A stretch of DNA of 5,625 nt from Pseudomonadota bacterium (GTDB lineage: Bacteria; Pseudomonadota; Alphaproteobacteria; Rickettsiales; SXRF01), in the NCBI GenBank assembly GCA_028873275.1, contig JAGWLJ010000107.1, positions 1 through 5,625 of the forward strand, written 5' to 3'. Each line of letters opens with the position of its first letter. Position 1 is the stretch's first letter. Under the pieces are notes generated by a model. It was given only the letters and a program-made list of their open reading frames with translations, did no database searches and was not told where the DNA came from. The position numbers were made by a program, and so were the translations under genes. Of this stretch, positions 1-5,371 are shown piece after piece.

Positions 1-871
1 TCGATTCACCGGTTTCAGCGTTATGATAAAGATGGAATGATTCATCGCGCTTCGTACCGTCCGCATCGACGGCAATACGATTGCCGGGTCTGTACAGGGG
101 TTGCTTTCGTGAAAGATCGGCATAGATCATTTGATAATAGGTAAGCTTTTCAACGCATTTATTGCAGTTATCAAAACGCTCCCGAAGGTGCCAGTTCCCT
201 TCGTCATTGTAGGTCTCAACTGTACGGGACCCATCGGGGTTAAAAAGCCTGGTAAGACGCGATGTATTACGGTCCCAGCTGTAGACAGTCTCCTCTTTGA
301 GGTTGCCGTTGGGATAATAAGCGCGGTACGAGCGCAGCGTATATGTTCCGATTGTCTTTTTATCGCCAGCGCGGCCTATCAATTCTGAGCGATCGTCTGG
401 TAATGGCGCCTGCTTTCCCTGTGATTCATCGAACCCTTTCATCAGATGCGCGTAGGTCAGGTCGGGCTCGAAAGGATTCTTCGTGACTTCCTCGATAGCG
501 CGTTGCCGCAGATATTCAAGAAACTTGAAAGCGTCTACAGGCGGGCGGGGAGGCTCTAGGTCTTTATTGGGAATATAATGATATTCTTCCTTGAGGTGCC
601 CGGTTTCCGGATAGTAGATTTTATAGTAACGTCGGGGGCTGGCATGAGATATATCAAGAAAATCTTCCTCCATCAGGCATCCGGAACCGCTGAAAATACG
701 GCGAGCGACCGGGATGCCGGCGGGGCTGAAGGTGGATTCCTCGGCCAATGCGCCGTTAGGGTGGTAATAAGAGAGATCACATGACCCGTCGATGCGTCGT
801 AAGGTGCGCAGCTTGACGGTGCCGTCGGGATACGATTCGAAATGTTCCAGGTTTTTGAGCTCTGTTTCCAT
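1..871 (-). CDS. MORN-like/YwqK-type tandem repeat protein, C-terminus off window
   Basis: An uninterrupted frame of 290 codons starts at ATG 871 and runs off the left edge, so the C-terminus is missing. The protein has several imperfect copies of a tyrosine-rich unit of the form YYPNG-x-L-x-EE-x-x-Y. Clear copies are YYHPNGALAEESTF (about residues 35-48), IYYPETGHLKEEYHY (85-99) and AYYPNGNLKEETVY (184-197); weaker ones lie at 12-27, 206-221 and 265-290. This is the pattern of MORN_2/YwqK repeats, seen in the YwqK immunity protein of Bacillus and in many unassigned bacterial proteins. A region of about 80 residues (100-180) without repeats separates the third and fourth clear copies. There is no signal peptide or membrane segment at the N-terminus. 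Sampled GC is about 50 percent, below the atp genes. No partner toxin is visible, so an antitoxin role is only a family-level possibility; a structural or binding role fits equally. The coding call is firm, the function weak. Confidence 0.85.
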   Translation of the reverse strand, partial: METELKNLEHFESYPDGTVKLRTLRRIDGSCDLSYYHPNGALAEESTFSPAGIPVARRIFSGSGCLMEEDFLDISHASPRRYYKIYYPETGHLKEEYHYIPNKDLEPPRPPVDAFKFLEYLRQRAIEEVTKNPFEPDLTYAHLMKGFDESQGKQAPLPDDRSELIGRAGDKKTIGTYTLRSYRAYYPNGNLKEETVYSWDRNTSRLTRLFNPDGSRTVETYNDEGNWHLRERFDNCNKCVEKLTYYQMIYADLSRKQPLYRPGNRIAVDADGTKRDESFHLYHNAETGES

Positions 872-875
872 GCCA

Positions 876-891
876 CCGGTATATAAACCGG
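876..891. repeat. 16-bp near-perfect palindrome over the putative -10 element
   Basis: CCGGTATATAAACCGG matches its own reverse complement at 14 of 16 positions, with CCGGT/ACCGG arms around an AT-rich centre. It overlaps the proposed -10 box of the MORN-like gene, so it could be an operator for a dimeric repressor. With arms of 5 bp it may also be chance. Two further short perfect palindromes lie just upstream: TTAATATTAA (906-915) and ACGCGT (915-920). Confidence 0.3.
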
Positions 892-905
892 CAAAACAAT
901 GTCAA
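878..905 (-). promoter_or_regulatory. Putative sigma-70 promoter for the MORN-like gene, leaderless spacing
   Basis: Read on the minus strand, a perfect TTGACA (905-900) is followed by a 16-base spacer and TATACC (883-878), four of six matches to the -10 consensus. The -10 ends only 6 bases before the ATG at 871, so initiation at the usual distance would fall on or within a base of the start codon. No good Shine-Dalgarno is present; only GGTGGC lies directly before the ATG. The promoter is inferred from sequence match and spacing. Confidence 0.5.
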
Positions 906-921
906 TTAATATTAACGCGTT

Positions 922-1359
922 TTACGTCAGCATACTGGCATTCACATACGCATTATAGGCTGCCCGCTGGTTGGCGCTGAGCCCGTCGCGCGGGCCGTTG
1001 GAGGCAACCTGCGTAGTATCCTGCTGCTGCAGCATGGGCACCGGCTTCCCCTCGATGACCGCCATGACGTTGCCGGCGATATCGCTGCCGGTGGCGTTCT
1101 GGATGATGGTGTCAAAGAGCGACGCCACCAGGCCGACCGGCCCGCCGAACAGCGCGCTGCCGGCCAGCTTGGCGCCGGTGGAGGGGGTGTCGCCGGTGAT
1201 AGCCTGATAGATCGTCGAGACGATGGGAATATGCTCGAGCGGATTGACGGTGTCGAGGAAGTCCTTGAAGTTCGGCGCCTCTCTGCTCCAGAATTTTCCC
1301 TGGGAAACGGGATTAATGGTAAGCTGGAGGGGTGAGGTAACGGCGGGCGTGTCGGTCAT
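922..1359 (-). CDS. Uncharacterised 145-residue alphaproteobacterial-type protein
   Basis: The frame runs from ATG 1359 to TAA 924-922. The core at about residues 31-94 begins FKDFLDTVNPLEHIPIVSTI and continues through YQAITGD (51-57), a small-residue-rich amphipathic or hydrophobic stretch SALFGGPVGLVASLFDTII (68-86), and NATGSDI (88-94). I associate this INPL-HIP-VSTIY-ITGD arrangement with hypothetical proteins common in Alphaproteobacteria, from memory and without a search. The C-terminal third is less ordered, with a QQQ run at 110-112, and ends in a segment resembling other proteins of this type (SANQRAAYNAYV, 128-139). There is no signal peptide. The Gly/Ala-rich segment could be a membrane-associating helix, but it is short and flanked by polar residues. 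The gene is divergent from the helix-turn-helix gene (88 bp apart) and lies 50 bp upstream of the MORN-like gene on the same strand. Its ribosome site is weak (CCGGG before the ATG). Function unknown. Confidence 0.8.
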   Translation of the reverse strand: MTDTPAVTSPLQLTINPVSQGKFWSREAPNFKDFLDTVNPLEHIPIVSTIYQAITGDTPSTGAKLAGSALFGGPVGLVASLFDTIIQNATGSDIAGNVMAVIEGKPVPMLQQQDTTQVASNGPRDGLSANQRAAYNAYVNASMLT

Positions 1360-1447
1360 CCCGGTAAATAAGCAAGATGCGTACCAGCGCCTGAATTTCC
1401 GTCTTCCCGACCGCCGGTTGCCGTTTTACGCTGGGCGCAGGAGTCAT
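1360..1447. promoter_or_regulatory. Divergent intergenic region, presumed to hold two promoters
   Basis: This 88-bp stretch separates the starts of the 145-residue gene (minus) and the helix-turn-helix gene (plus), so any promoters for the two genes should lie here or just inside the opposite gene. I see no convincing -35/-10 pair on either strand. A 9-bp perfect hairpin-like palindrome, ACCG-C-CGGT (1410-1418), is the only symmetric element. It could be an operator, for example for autoregulation by the adjacent DNA-binding protein, but its length makes chance likely. Confidence 0.3.
1439..1443 (+). promoter_or_regulatory. Ribosome binding site fixing the start of the HTH gene
   Basis: AGGAG lies 4 bases before ATG 1448. 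The frame stays open upstream as far as an ATG at 1223, but that extension runs antisense through the 145-residue gene and has no protein-like character. This site therefore supports 1448 as the true start. Confidence 0.55.
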
Positions 1448-1828
1448 ATGGCCGGGGAAATATCGCACAAGCTTTCGCCCAAGCAGGTCAAGTCGATCCA
1501 TCTTCTGGCCCGCGGGCTGACGGCGGTGGAGGTGGCAAGGCGGCTGAGGCTGCGGCGCGAGACGTTATCCCGCTGGAAGAAGATTCCCGAATTCGCCGCG
1601 CTGTTCGAAAAGGTGATGACGGAGCAGCGCGACAGCATGAAGCATCGCCTGACGCAGCTTATCGATGCCTCGATTACTACCATGACGGAGAGCGTAAAGC
1701 TCGAGCATTGCACGCCCAATCGCTTTCAGGCGGCATTTTCCGTGCTCAAGCTGCTTGGGATCGAACAGGCCATTGCGCCCGGCGCAGCGACGCCGGATAA
1801 AAATCCCTCCGGGACGGATAAAGGATAA
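1448..1828 (+). CDS. Helix-turn-helix protein, phage small-terminase/phBC6A51-like
   Basis: A 126-residue basic protein. The N-terminal domain reads LSPKQVKSIHLLARGLTAVE (residues 9-28), then VARRLRLRRETLSRWKK (29-45) and IPEFAAL (46-52). This is a typical helix-turn-helix in which GLTAVEVARRL is the first helix and turn and RRETLSRWKK the recognition helix. The following W-K-x-P-E-F signature is typical of phBC6A51/terminase-small-subunit-like HTH proteins. Residues 53-108 are predicted helical, with a C-terminal AAFSVLKLLGI segment (95-105) that resembles the oligomerisation part of such proteins; the last 17 residues look disordered. No large terminase, portal or other phage gene is nearby, so this looks like a stand-alone, probably domesticated DNA-binding protein rather than part of a prophage. 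It is divergent from the 145-residue gene and convergent with atpC, with stop codons 1 bp apart. DNA binding is well supported; the target and biological role are unknown. Confidence 0.82.
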   Translation: MAGEISHKLSPKQVKSIHLLARGLTAVEVARRLRLRRETLSRWKKIPEFAALFEKVMTEQRDSMKHRLTQLIDASITTMTESVKLEHCTPNRFQAAFSVLKLLGIEQAIAPGAATPDKNPSGTDKG

Positions 1829-1829
1829 G

Positions 1830-2231
1830 CTACTCGAACAGCGGCTCGCCGACGGCGAATTTGAGCGCTTCGGCCAGGGCCAGGTGCTTTTCCGCCGCGA
1901 TGCGCGCCTCATCGGTTTCTGTCAGCTCGAGCCTGCGGCGCGCCTCATCGATGCGGGCCTGCGCCTGCACGGCGCTGATGCCTTCGGCATCCATGGCCGT
2001 TTCGGCGAGGACGGTGCAGCGTTCGGGCGTGACCTCGGCAAAGCCGTCGACGACGGCGATGCGGCGTTTTTTCCCCTGCGCGTCGATGGTAATGACGCCG
2101 GGGCGGATCGAGGAGATCAACGGCGCATGGCCGGGCAATACGCCGAACTCGCCCTCCGTGCCGGGGATGGTGACCATATCGGCTTCGGCGGAGAAGAGCG
2201 TGGCTTCGGGGGTGATGATGGAGAGTTGCAT
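1830..2231 (-). CDS. atpC: ATP synthase F1 epsilon subunit
   Basis: A 133-residue protein of normal length for the family. The N-terminal beta-sandwich carries the diagnostic EGEFGVLPGHAPLIS motif at residues 26-40 and the MVTIPGTEG segment at 19-27. The C-terminal part (about 86-125, SAVQAQARIDEARRRLEL onward) forms the expected two-helix hairpin, which in bacteria can extend into F1 and restrain ATP hydrolysis. The subunit sits at the foot of the central stalk with gamma and contacts the c-ring on the cytoplasmic side. It is the last gene of the operon. Its ATG is 2 bp after the stop of the 136-residue gene rather than directly after atpD. The best Shine-Dalgarno (GAGG, 2244-2247) lies 12 bases upstream, inside that gene, which suggests translational coupling. 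No terminator hairpin with a T-run is visible after its TAG stop. Confidence 0.96.
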   Translation of the reverse strand: MQLSIITPEATLFSAEADMVTIPGTEGEFGVLPGHAPLISSIRPGVITIDAQGKKRRIAVVDGFAEVTPERCTVLAETAMDAEGISAVQAQARIDEARRRLELTETDEARIAAEKHLALAEALKFAVGEPLFE

Positions 2232-2233
2232 AA

Positions 2234-2644
2234 TTATTCAAATCCTCTGGCATGATGTCTTATCTGTTTTGCCCGCTCGGTATGCGTATCTTCCCTTGCG
2301 CCGAGCTGGGCATTCAATCGTGATTGTATATCACGATGTAGCTTTCCAATATGCTTATCCTCTTGCTCTTTTTCCAGCCGGAAATACCCAATTCCCTCAG
2401 TTACTACCGCCACATAAGGCTGCGAATAGCGTGGATGCTTGTACAGCAAATCGGCCATTTCCAGGCGTACCGCGGTAGCGGCGGTATTGAAGGCGGTCAG
2501 TGCCTGCAAATATCCTTCGCCAGTTGCCTCCTTCAGCGCCGCTACGGCAGCTTTTAGCATTGCCATTTGCTTAGAGAAGAGCGGATCTTCAAGCAAACTG
2601 GATATATCAAACGGTTTCCCAGTTTCCTCAGATTCATTCCCCAC
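2234..2644 (-). CDS. Unknown 136-residue protein between atpD and atpC
   Basis: I do not recognise this protein. The frame begins at GTG 2644, 5 bp after the atpD stop, and ends with TAA 2 bp before atpC. GTG is the only start near the atpD end; the next in-frame Met codons are residues 28 and 30. A GGAGG lies 13 bases upstream in the atpD tail, which is rather far. The sequence looks soluble and mostly helical: an acidic N-terminus (NESEETG), an alanine-rich helical region (about 24-66, MLKAAVAALKEA and FNTAATAVRLEMADLLY), a KHPRYSQPYVAVVTEGIGYF segment (69-88) that may be a small strand pair, then a highly charged, probably coiled C-terminal helix (89-130). There is no signal peptide, membrane span or nucleotide-binding motif. 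It does not resemble the alphaproteobacterial zeta inhibitor of F1. Sampled GC is about 45-52 percent against roughly 70 percent in much of atpD. The packing between two essential genes supports expression; the role is unknown. Confidence 0.78.
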   Translation of the reverse strand: MGNESEETGKPFDISSLLEDPLFSKQMAMLKAAVAALKEATGEGYLQALTAFNTAATAVRLEMADLLYKHPRYSQPYVAVVTEGIGYFRLEKEQEDKHIGKLHRDIQSRLNAQLGAREDTHTERAKQIRHHARGFE

Positions 2645-2649
2645 TTCTA

Positions 2650-4074
2650 CTACGCTGCCTCCGCCATTTTCTTGGCCTTGGCCGTTGCTTCCTCGATGGT
2701 GCCCACCATGTAGAAGGCGGACTCGGGCAGGTCGTCGTACTTGCCTTCGACGATGCCCTTGAAGCCGGCGATGGTGTCCTTCAAATCGACCAGCTTGCCG
2801 GGCGAGCCGGTGAAGACTTCGGCGACGTGGAAGGGCTGCGACAGGAAGCGCTGGATCTTGCGCGCGCGGGCGACCACCAGCTTGTCTTCTTCCGAAAGCT
2901 CGTCCATGCCGAGAATGGCGATGATGTCCTGCAGGCTCTTATAGGTCTGCAGCACGCGCTGCACTTCGCGCGCCACCTTGTAATGCTCCTCGCCGATCAC
3001 CTGCGGGTCGAGCACGCGGCTGGTGGAATCCAGCGGGTCGACGGCGGGATAAATGCCCAGCTCGGCGATCTGGCGCGACAGCACGGTGGTGGCGTCGAGA
3101 TGCGCGAAGGAGGTGGCGGGGGCGGGGTCGGTCAAGTCGTCGGCGGGCACGTAAATGGCCTGCACCGAAGTGATCGAGCCTTTCTTGGTGGAGGTGATGC
3201 GCTCCTGCATGGCGCCCATGTCGGTGGCCAGCGTCGGCTGATAGCCCACCGCCGAGGGGATGCGGCCTAAGAGCGCCGACACTTCCGAGCCGGCCTGGGT
3301 GAAGCGGAACACGTTATCGACGAAGAACAGCACGTCCTGTCCTTCCTGGTCGCGGAAATATTCGGCGAGCGTGAGGCCGGACAGGCCGACGCGCGCGCGC
3401 GCTCCCGGCGGTTCGTTCATCTGGCCGTAGACTAGCGCCACTTTGGATTTGGCCGGGTCTTCCAGGTTGATGACGCCCGATTCCATCATTTCGTGATAGA
3501 GGTCGTTGCCCTCACGGGTGCGTTCACCCACACCGGCAAACACCGAGAAGCCGCCATGCGCCTTGGCGATATTGTTGATCAGCTCCATGATGAGCACCGT
3601 CTTGCCCACGCCGGCGCCGCCGAACAGGCCGACCTTGCCGCCCTTGGCATAAGGCGCCAGCAGATCGATGACCTTGATGCCGGTGATGAGGATTTCCGTC
3701 TTGGTCGACTGCTCGACGAATTCCGGCGCCTTGGCGTGAATCGGCGCGGTGGCTTTGGTTTTGATGGGGCCGCGCTCGTCGATCGGCTCGCCGACGACGT
3801 TCAGGATGCGTCCCAGCGTTTCGCGGCCGACGGGAACGGCGATCGGCGCGCCGGTATCGCGCACTTCCTGGCCGCGCGTCAGGCCATCGGTCGAATCCAT
3901 GGCGATGGTGCGCACTTCCGATTCGCCCAGATGCTGCGCCACTTCCAGCACCAGCGTCTTACCGTCGTTCTCGGTGTGCAATGCGTTCAAAATCGGCGGC
4001 AGCGCGCCGTGCGGAAATTTTACGTCGATCACCGCGCCGATGACCTGGGTGATGATGCCTTGCGTCTGTGTCAT
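2650..4074 (-). CDS. atpD: ATP synthase F1 beta subunit
   Basis: The 474-residue catalytic subunit of F1, which makes ATP from ADP and phosphate at the alpha-beta interface. All catalytic elements are present: Walker A GGAGVGKT (152-159), the GERTREGNDLYHEM loop with catalytic Glu184 and Arg185, Walker B ending LFFVD (249-253) followed by NVFRFTQAGSEVSALLGR, the adenine-pocket Tyr342 in IYPAVDPLDS, and the DELSEEDK lever motif (391-398). The N-terminal beta-barrel (about 1-78) and the C-terminal helical domain (from about 355) are complete, and the length is normal. The start ATG 4074 overlaps the stop of the upstream 143-residue gene (ATGA). It has a strong Shine-Dalgarno, AGAGGAAG, so its translation is probably coupled to that gene. 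The coding sequence ends in two consecutive TAG codons. GC is high, about 55-72 percent in sampled lines. It appears fully functional. Confidence 0.99.
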   Translation of the reverse strand: MTQTQGIITQVIGAVIDVKFPHGALPPILNALHTENDGKTLVLEVAQHLGESEVRTIAMDSTDGLTRGQEVRDTGAPIAVPVGRETLGRILNVVGEPIDERGPIKTKATAPIHAKAPEFVEQSTKTEILITGIKVIDLLAPYAKGGKVGLFGGAGVGKTVLIMELINNIAKAHGGFSVFAGVGERTREGNDLYHEMMESGVINLEDPAKSKVALVYGQMNEPPGARARVGLSGLTLAEYFRDQEGQDVLFFVDNVFRFTQAGSEVSALLGRIPSAVGYQPTLATDMGAMQERITSTKKGSITSVQAIYVPADDLTDPAPATSFAHLDATTVLSRQIAELGIYPAVDPLDSTSRVLDPQVIGEEHYKVAREVQRVLQTYKSLQDIIAILGMDELSEEDKLVVARARKIQRFLSQPFHVAEVFTGSPGKLVDLKDTIAGFKGIVEGKYDDLPESAFYMVGTIEEATAKAKKMAEAA

Positions 4075-4502
4075 AATCTTCCTCTTTTAGTCTGAATTCC
4101 TTTGAAAGGCCCATGAGTGCCGTTATGCTCAAAAAGCGGAGCATATTTTTTTGCCAGAGGAGCCGAAATTCCAGCCGCGGCTTCCAGCCCGTCCAGTAAA
4201 AACGTAAAGCGATCGCCATCGGGACCGTCGTAAAAGCGGTTGTCCAGCGGATGGATGGCCTTACGTAAAATATTGATCTCCCCGTCCTTCAGTCCGGAGA
4301 GCTTTAATGTTCTGGCGCTTACGCTTACCAGATTAGCATGAAGCGGTTGCCCAAATGGCATGACGCTTTCCTGATCCGGCATGGCGATAATATGTTCTTT
4401 TGCAGCGCTGAGTATGTGCTGTGCGATCAGGCGCGCCCGACCGGGTTCCATGCCAAGCAGCTCAAAGCCGCGAATAGGATCGTTTTTCATGGGGGCTGCC
4501 AT
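4071..4502 (-). CDS. Unknown 143-residue protein between atpG and atpD
   Basis: I do not recognise this protein. It starts at ATG 4502, overlapping the atpG stop by one base (TAATG), with GGAGG 7 bases upstream. Its TGA stop overlaps the atpD start (ATGA). The second Met at residue 5 is an alternative start. Visible features are a helical N-terminal part (FELLGMEPGRARLIAQHILS, residues 13-32), a middle part with SVSARTLKLSGLKDGEINIL (60-79) that looks like mixed strand and helix, an acidic, glycine-containing turn FYDGPDGDRF (90-99), a helical stretch to about 120 and a basic tail (TKRGRL). There is no signal peptide, membrane segment or P-loop. Sampled GC is about 45-53 percent, well below atpG and atpD. 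Overlaps at both ends with essential genes and an intact frame argue for a real, co-translated gene. A role in F1 assembly or control is only an inference from position. Confidence 0.82.
   Translation of the reverse strand: MAAPMKNDPIRGFELLGMEPGRARLIAQHILSAAKEHIIAMPDQESVMPFGQPLHANLVSVSARTLKLSGLKDGEINILRKAIHPLDNRFYDGPDGDRFTFLLDGLEAAAGISAPLAKKYAPLFEHNGTHGPFKGIQTKRGRL
4078..4085 (-). promoter_or_regulatory. Strong Shine-Dalgarno of atpD inside the upstream unknown gene
   Basis: On the minus strand AGAGGAAG lies just before the atpD ATG at 4074, with GAGG 6 bases from the start. The bases also encode the last residues (R-G-R) of the 143-residue protein. The signal for atpD translation is thus embedded in the inserted gene. 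Confidence 0.7.
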
Positions 4503-5371
4503 TACACCGCCTCCGCGCCGCTGATGATTTCGATGAGTTCCTTGGTAATCGCCGCCTGACGGGTGCGGTTGAATTTGATGGTCAGTTTCTTGATCATGTC
4601 GCCGGCGTTGCGGGTGGCGTTGTCCATGGCGGTCATGCGTGCACCCTGCTCGGAGGCGGCGTTTTCCAAGAGCGCCCGGTAAATCTGCACGGCCAGGTTG
4701 CGCGGCAGCAGCTGCGAGAGAATGGCTTCCTCGGAGGGTTCGGCTTCGTAAGGAGAATTGCGAGCAGTTCCTTCATTTGCAACTTCCAATGGCACCAACT
4801 GCTGCCACGTCACTACCTGCGAGATAGCGGATTTGAACGTGTTGTAGACGATGTGGCAGACGTCGAACTCACCGGCATCGAAGCGCTCGATGATTTGCTT
4901 GGCTATGGTCTCGGCGTCCGCGTACGCCAGCTTGCGCATCTTAAGCTCCTGCCTGCCGATGACCAGCTTGCCGAATTCGTGGTGCAGCTGCTCATAACCC
5001 TTGCGGCCGAGGCAGAACAGCCTGACCTTGAGGCCCTGTCCCTGCATCTCGCGTACTTTCCGCCGTACGGCGCGCACGATCGAGGAATTAAATGCGCCGC
5101 ACAGCCCGCGATCGGAGGTGGCGACGATCAGCAGGTGCGTTTCGCTCTTGCCCGTGCCGCCCAAAAGCCTTGGCGCCTGCGCGCCTTCGGGCACGGAAGC
5201 GGCCAGCGACGACAGCATATGCTCCATGCCCTCGGCATAGGGCCGGGCATTCTCGGCCTGCTCGCGCGCGCGGCGCAGCTTGGCGGCCGCCACCATCTTC
5301 ATGGCCTTGGTGATCTTCTGCGTGCTCTTGACGCTTTTGATGCGATTTTTGAGATCTTTGAGGGAGGGCAT
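4502..5371 (-). CDS. atpG: ATP synthase F1 gamma subunit
   Basis: A 289-residue central-stalk subunit, the rotor shaft that couples proton flow through Fo to catalysis in the alpha3-beta3 head. The diagnostic N-terminal helix is intact (LKNRIKSVKSTQKITKAMKM, residues 7-26). So are the SDRGLCGAFN motif (86-95), the SEQGARMTAMDNATRNA segment (240-256) and the C-terminal signature AITKELIEIISGAEAV (274-289). The two terminal helices form the coiled-coil shaft. Length is normal for alphaproteobacterial gamma. The ATG at 5371 overlaps the stop of the preceding unknown gene by one base (TAATG). The Shine-Dalgarno there is poor, so translation probably depends on ribosomes finishing the upstream frame. 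The gene is GC-rich (up to about 75 percent in one sampled line). Confidence 0.98.
   Translation of the reverse strand: MPSLKDLKNRIKSVKSTQKITKAMKMVAAAKLRRAREQAENARPYAEGMEHMLSSLAASVPEGAQAPRLLGGTGKSETHLLIVATSDRGLCGAFNSSIVRAVRRKVREMQGQGLKVRLFCLGRKGYEQLHHEFGKLVIGRQELKMRKLAYADAETIAKQIIERFDAGEFDVCHIVYNTFKSAISQVVTWQQLVPLEVANEGTARNSPYEAEPSEEAILSQLLPRNLAVQIYRALLENAASEQGARMTAMDNATRNAGDMIKKLTIKFNRTRQAAITKELIEIISGAEAV
4510..4514 (-). promoter_or_regulatory. Shine-Dalgarno of the 143-residue gene within the atpG tail
   Basis: GGAGG on the minus strand lies 7 bases before ATG 4502 and falls within the codons for the final residues of the gamma subunit (GAEAV). It supports the ATG at 4502 and implies coupling to atpG translation through the TAATG overlap. 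Confidence 0.65.

Noticed and set aside
673..894. Minus-strand frame of 73 codons at the start of the MORN-like gene
   Set aside because: It is out of frame with the much longer repeat-containing frame that starts at 871, which has clear protein character.
1223..1447. Possible 75-residue N-terminal extension of the HTH protein from an ATG at 1223
   Set aside because: It runs antisense through the 145-residue gene and a normal ribosome site precedes ATG 1448. The extension reads like a shadow translation.
1804..1858. Small hairpins (TCCC-TCC-GGGA and CGCC-GAC-GGCG) near the convergent stops as a terminator
   Set aside because: Stems are only 4 bp, lie inside coding sequence and are not followed by a T-run on either strand.
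1861..2478. Plus-strand frame of 205 codons across atpC and the 136-residue gene
   Set aside because: It is antisense to a certain gene (atpC), with Ser/Ala/Arg-rich composition typical of the reverse complement of GC-rich coding DNA, and has no domain.
2234..2644. The 136-residue protein as the alphaproteobacterial zeta inhibitor of F1-ATPase
   Set aside because: The size is roughly compatible, but the expected zeta (DUF1476) N-terminal pattern is not present, so there is no sequence basis for the name.
3493..4095. Plus-strand frame of 200 codons opposite atpD
   Set aside because: It lies entirely antisense to the conserved beta subunit. The His/Asp/Arg/Ala-rich low-complexity translation is a codon-bias shadow.
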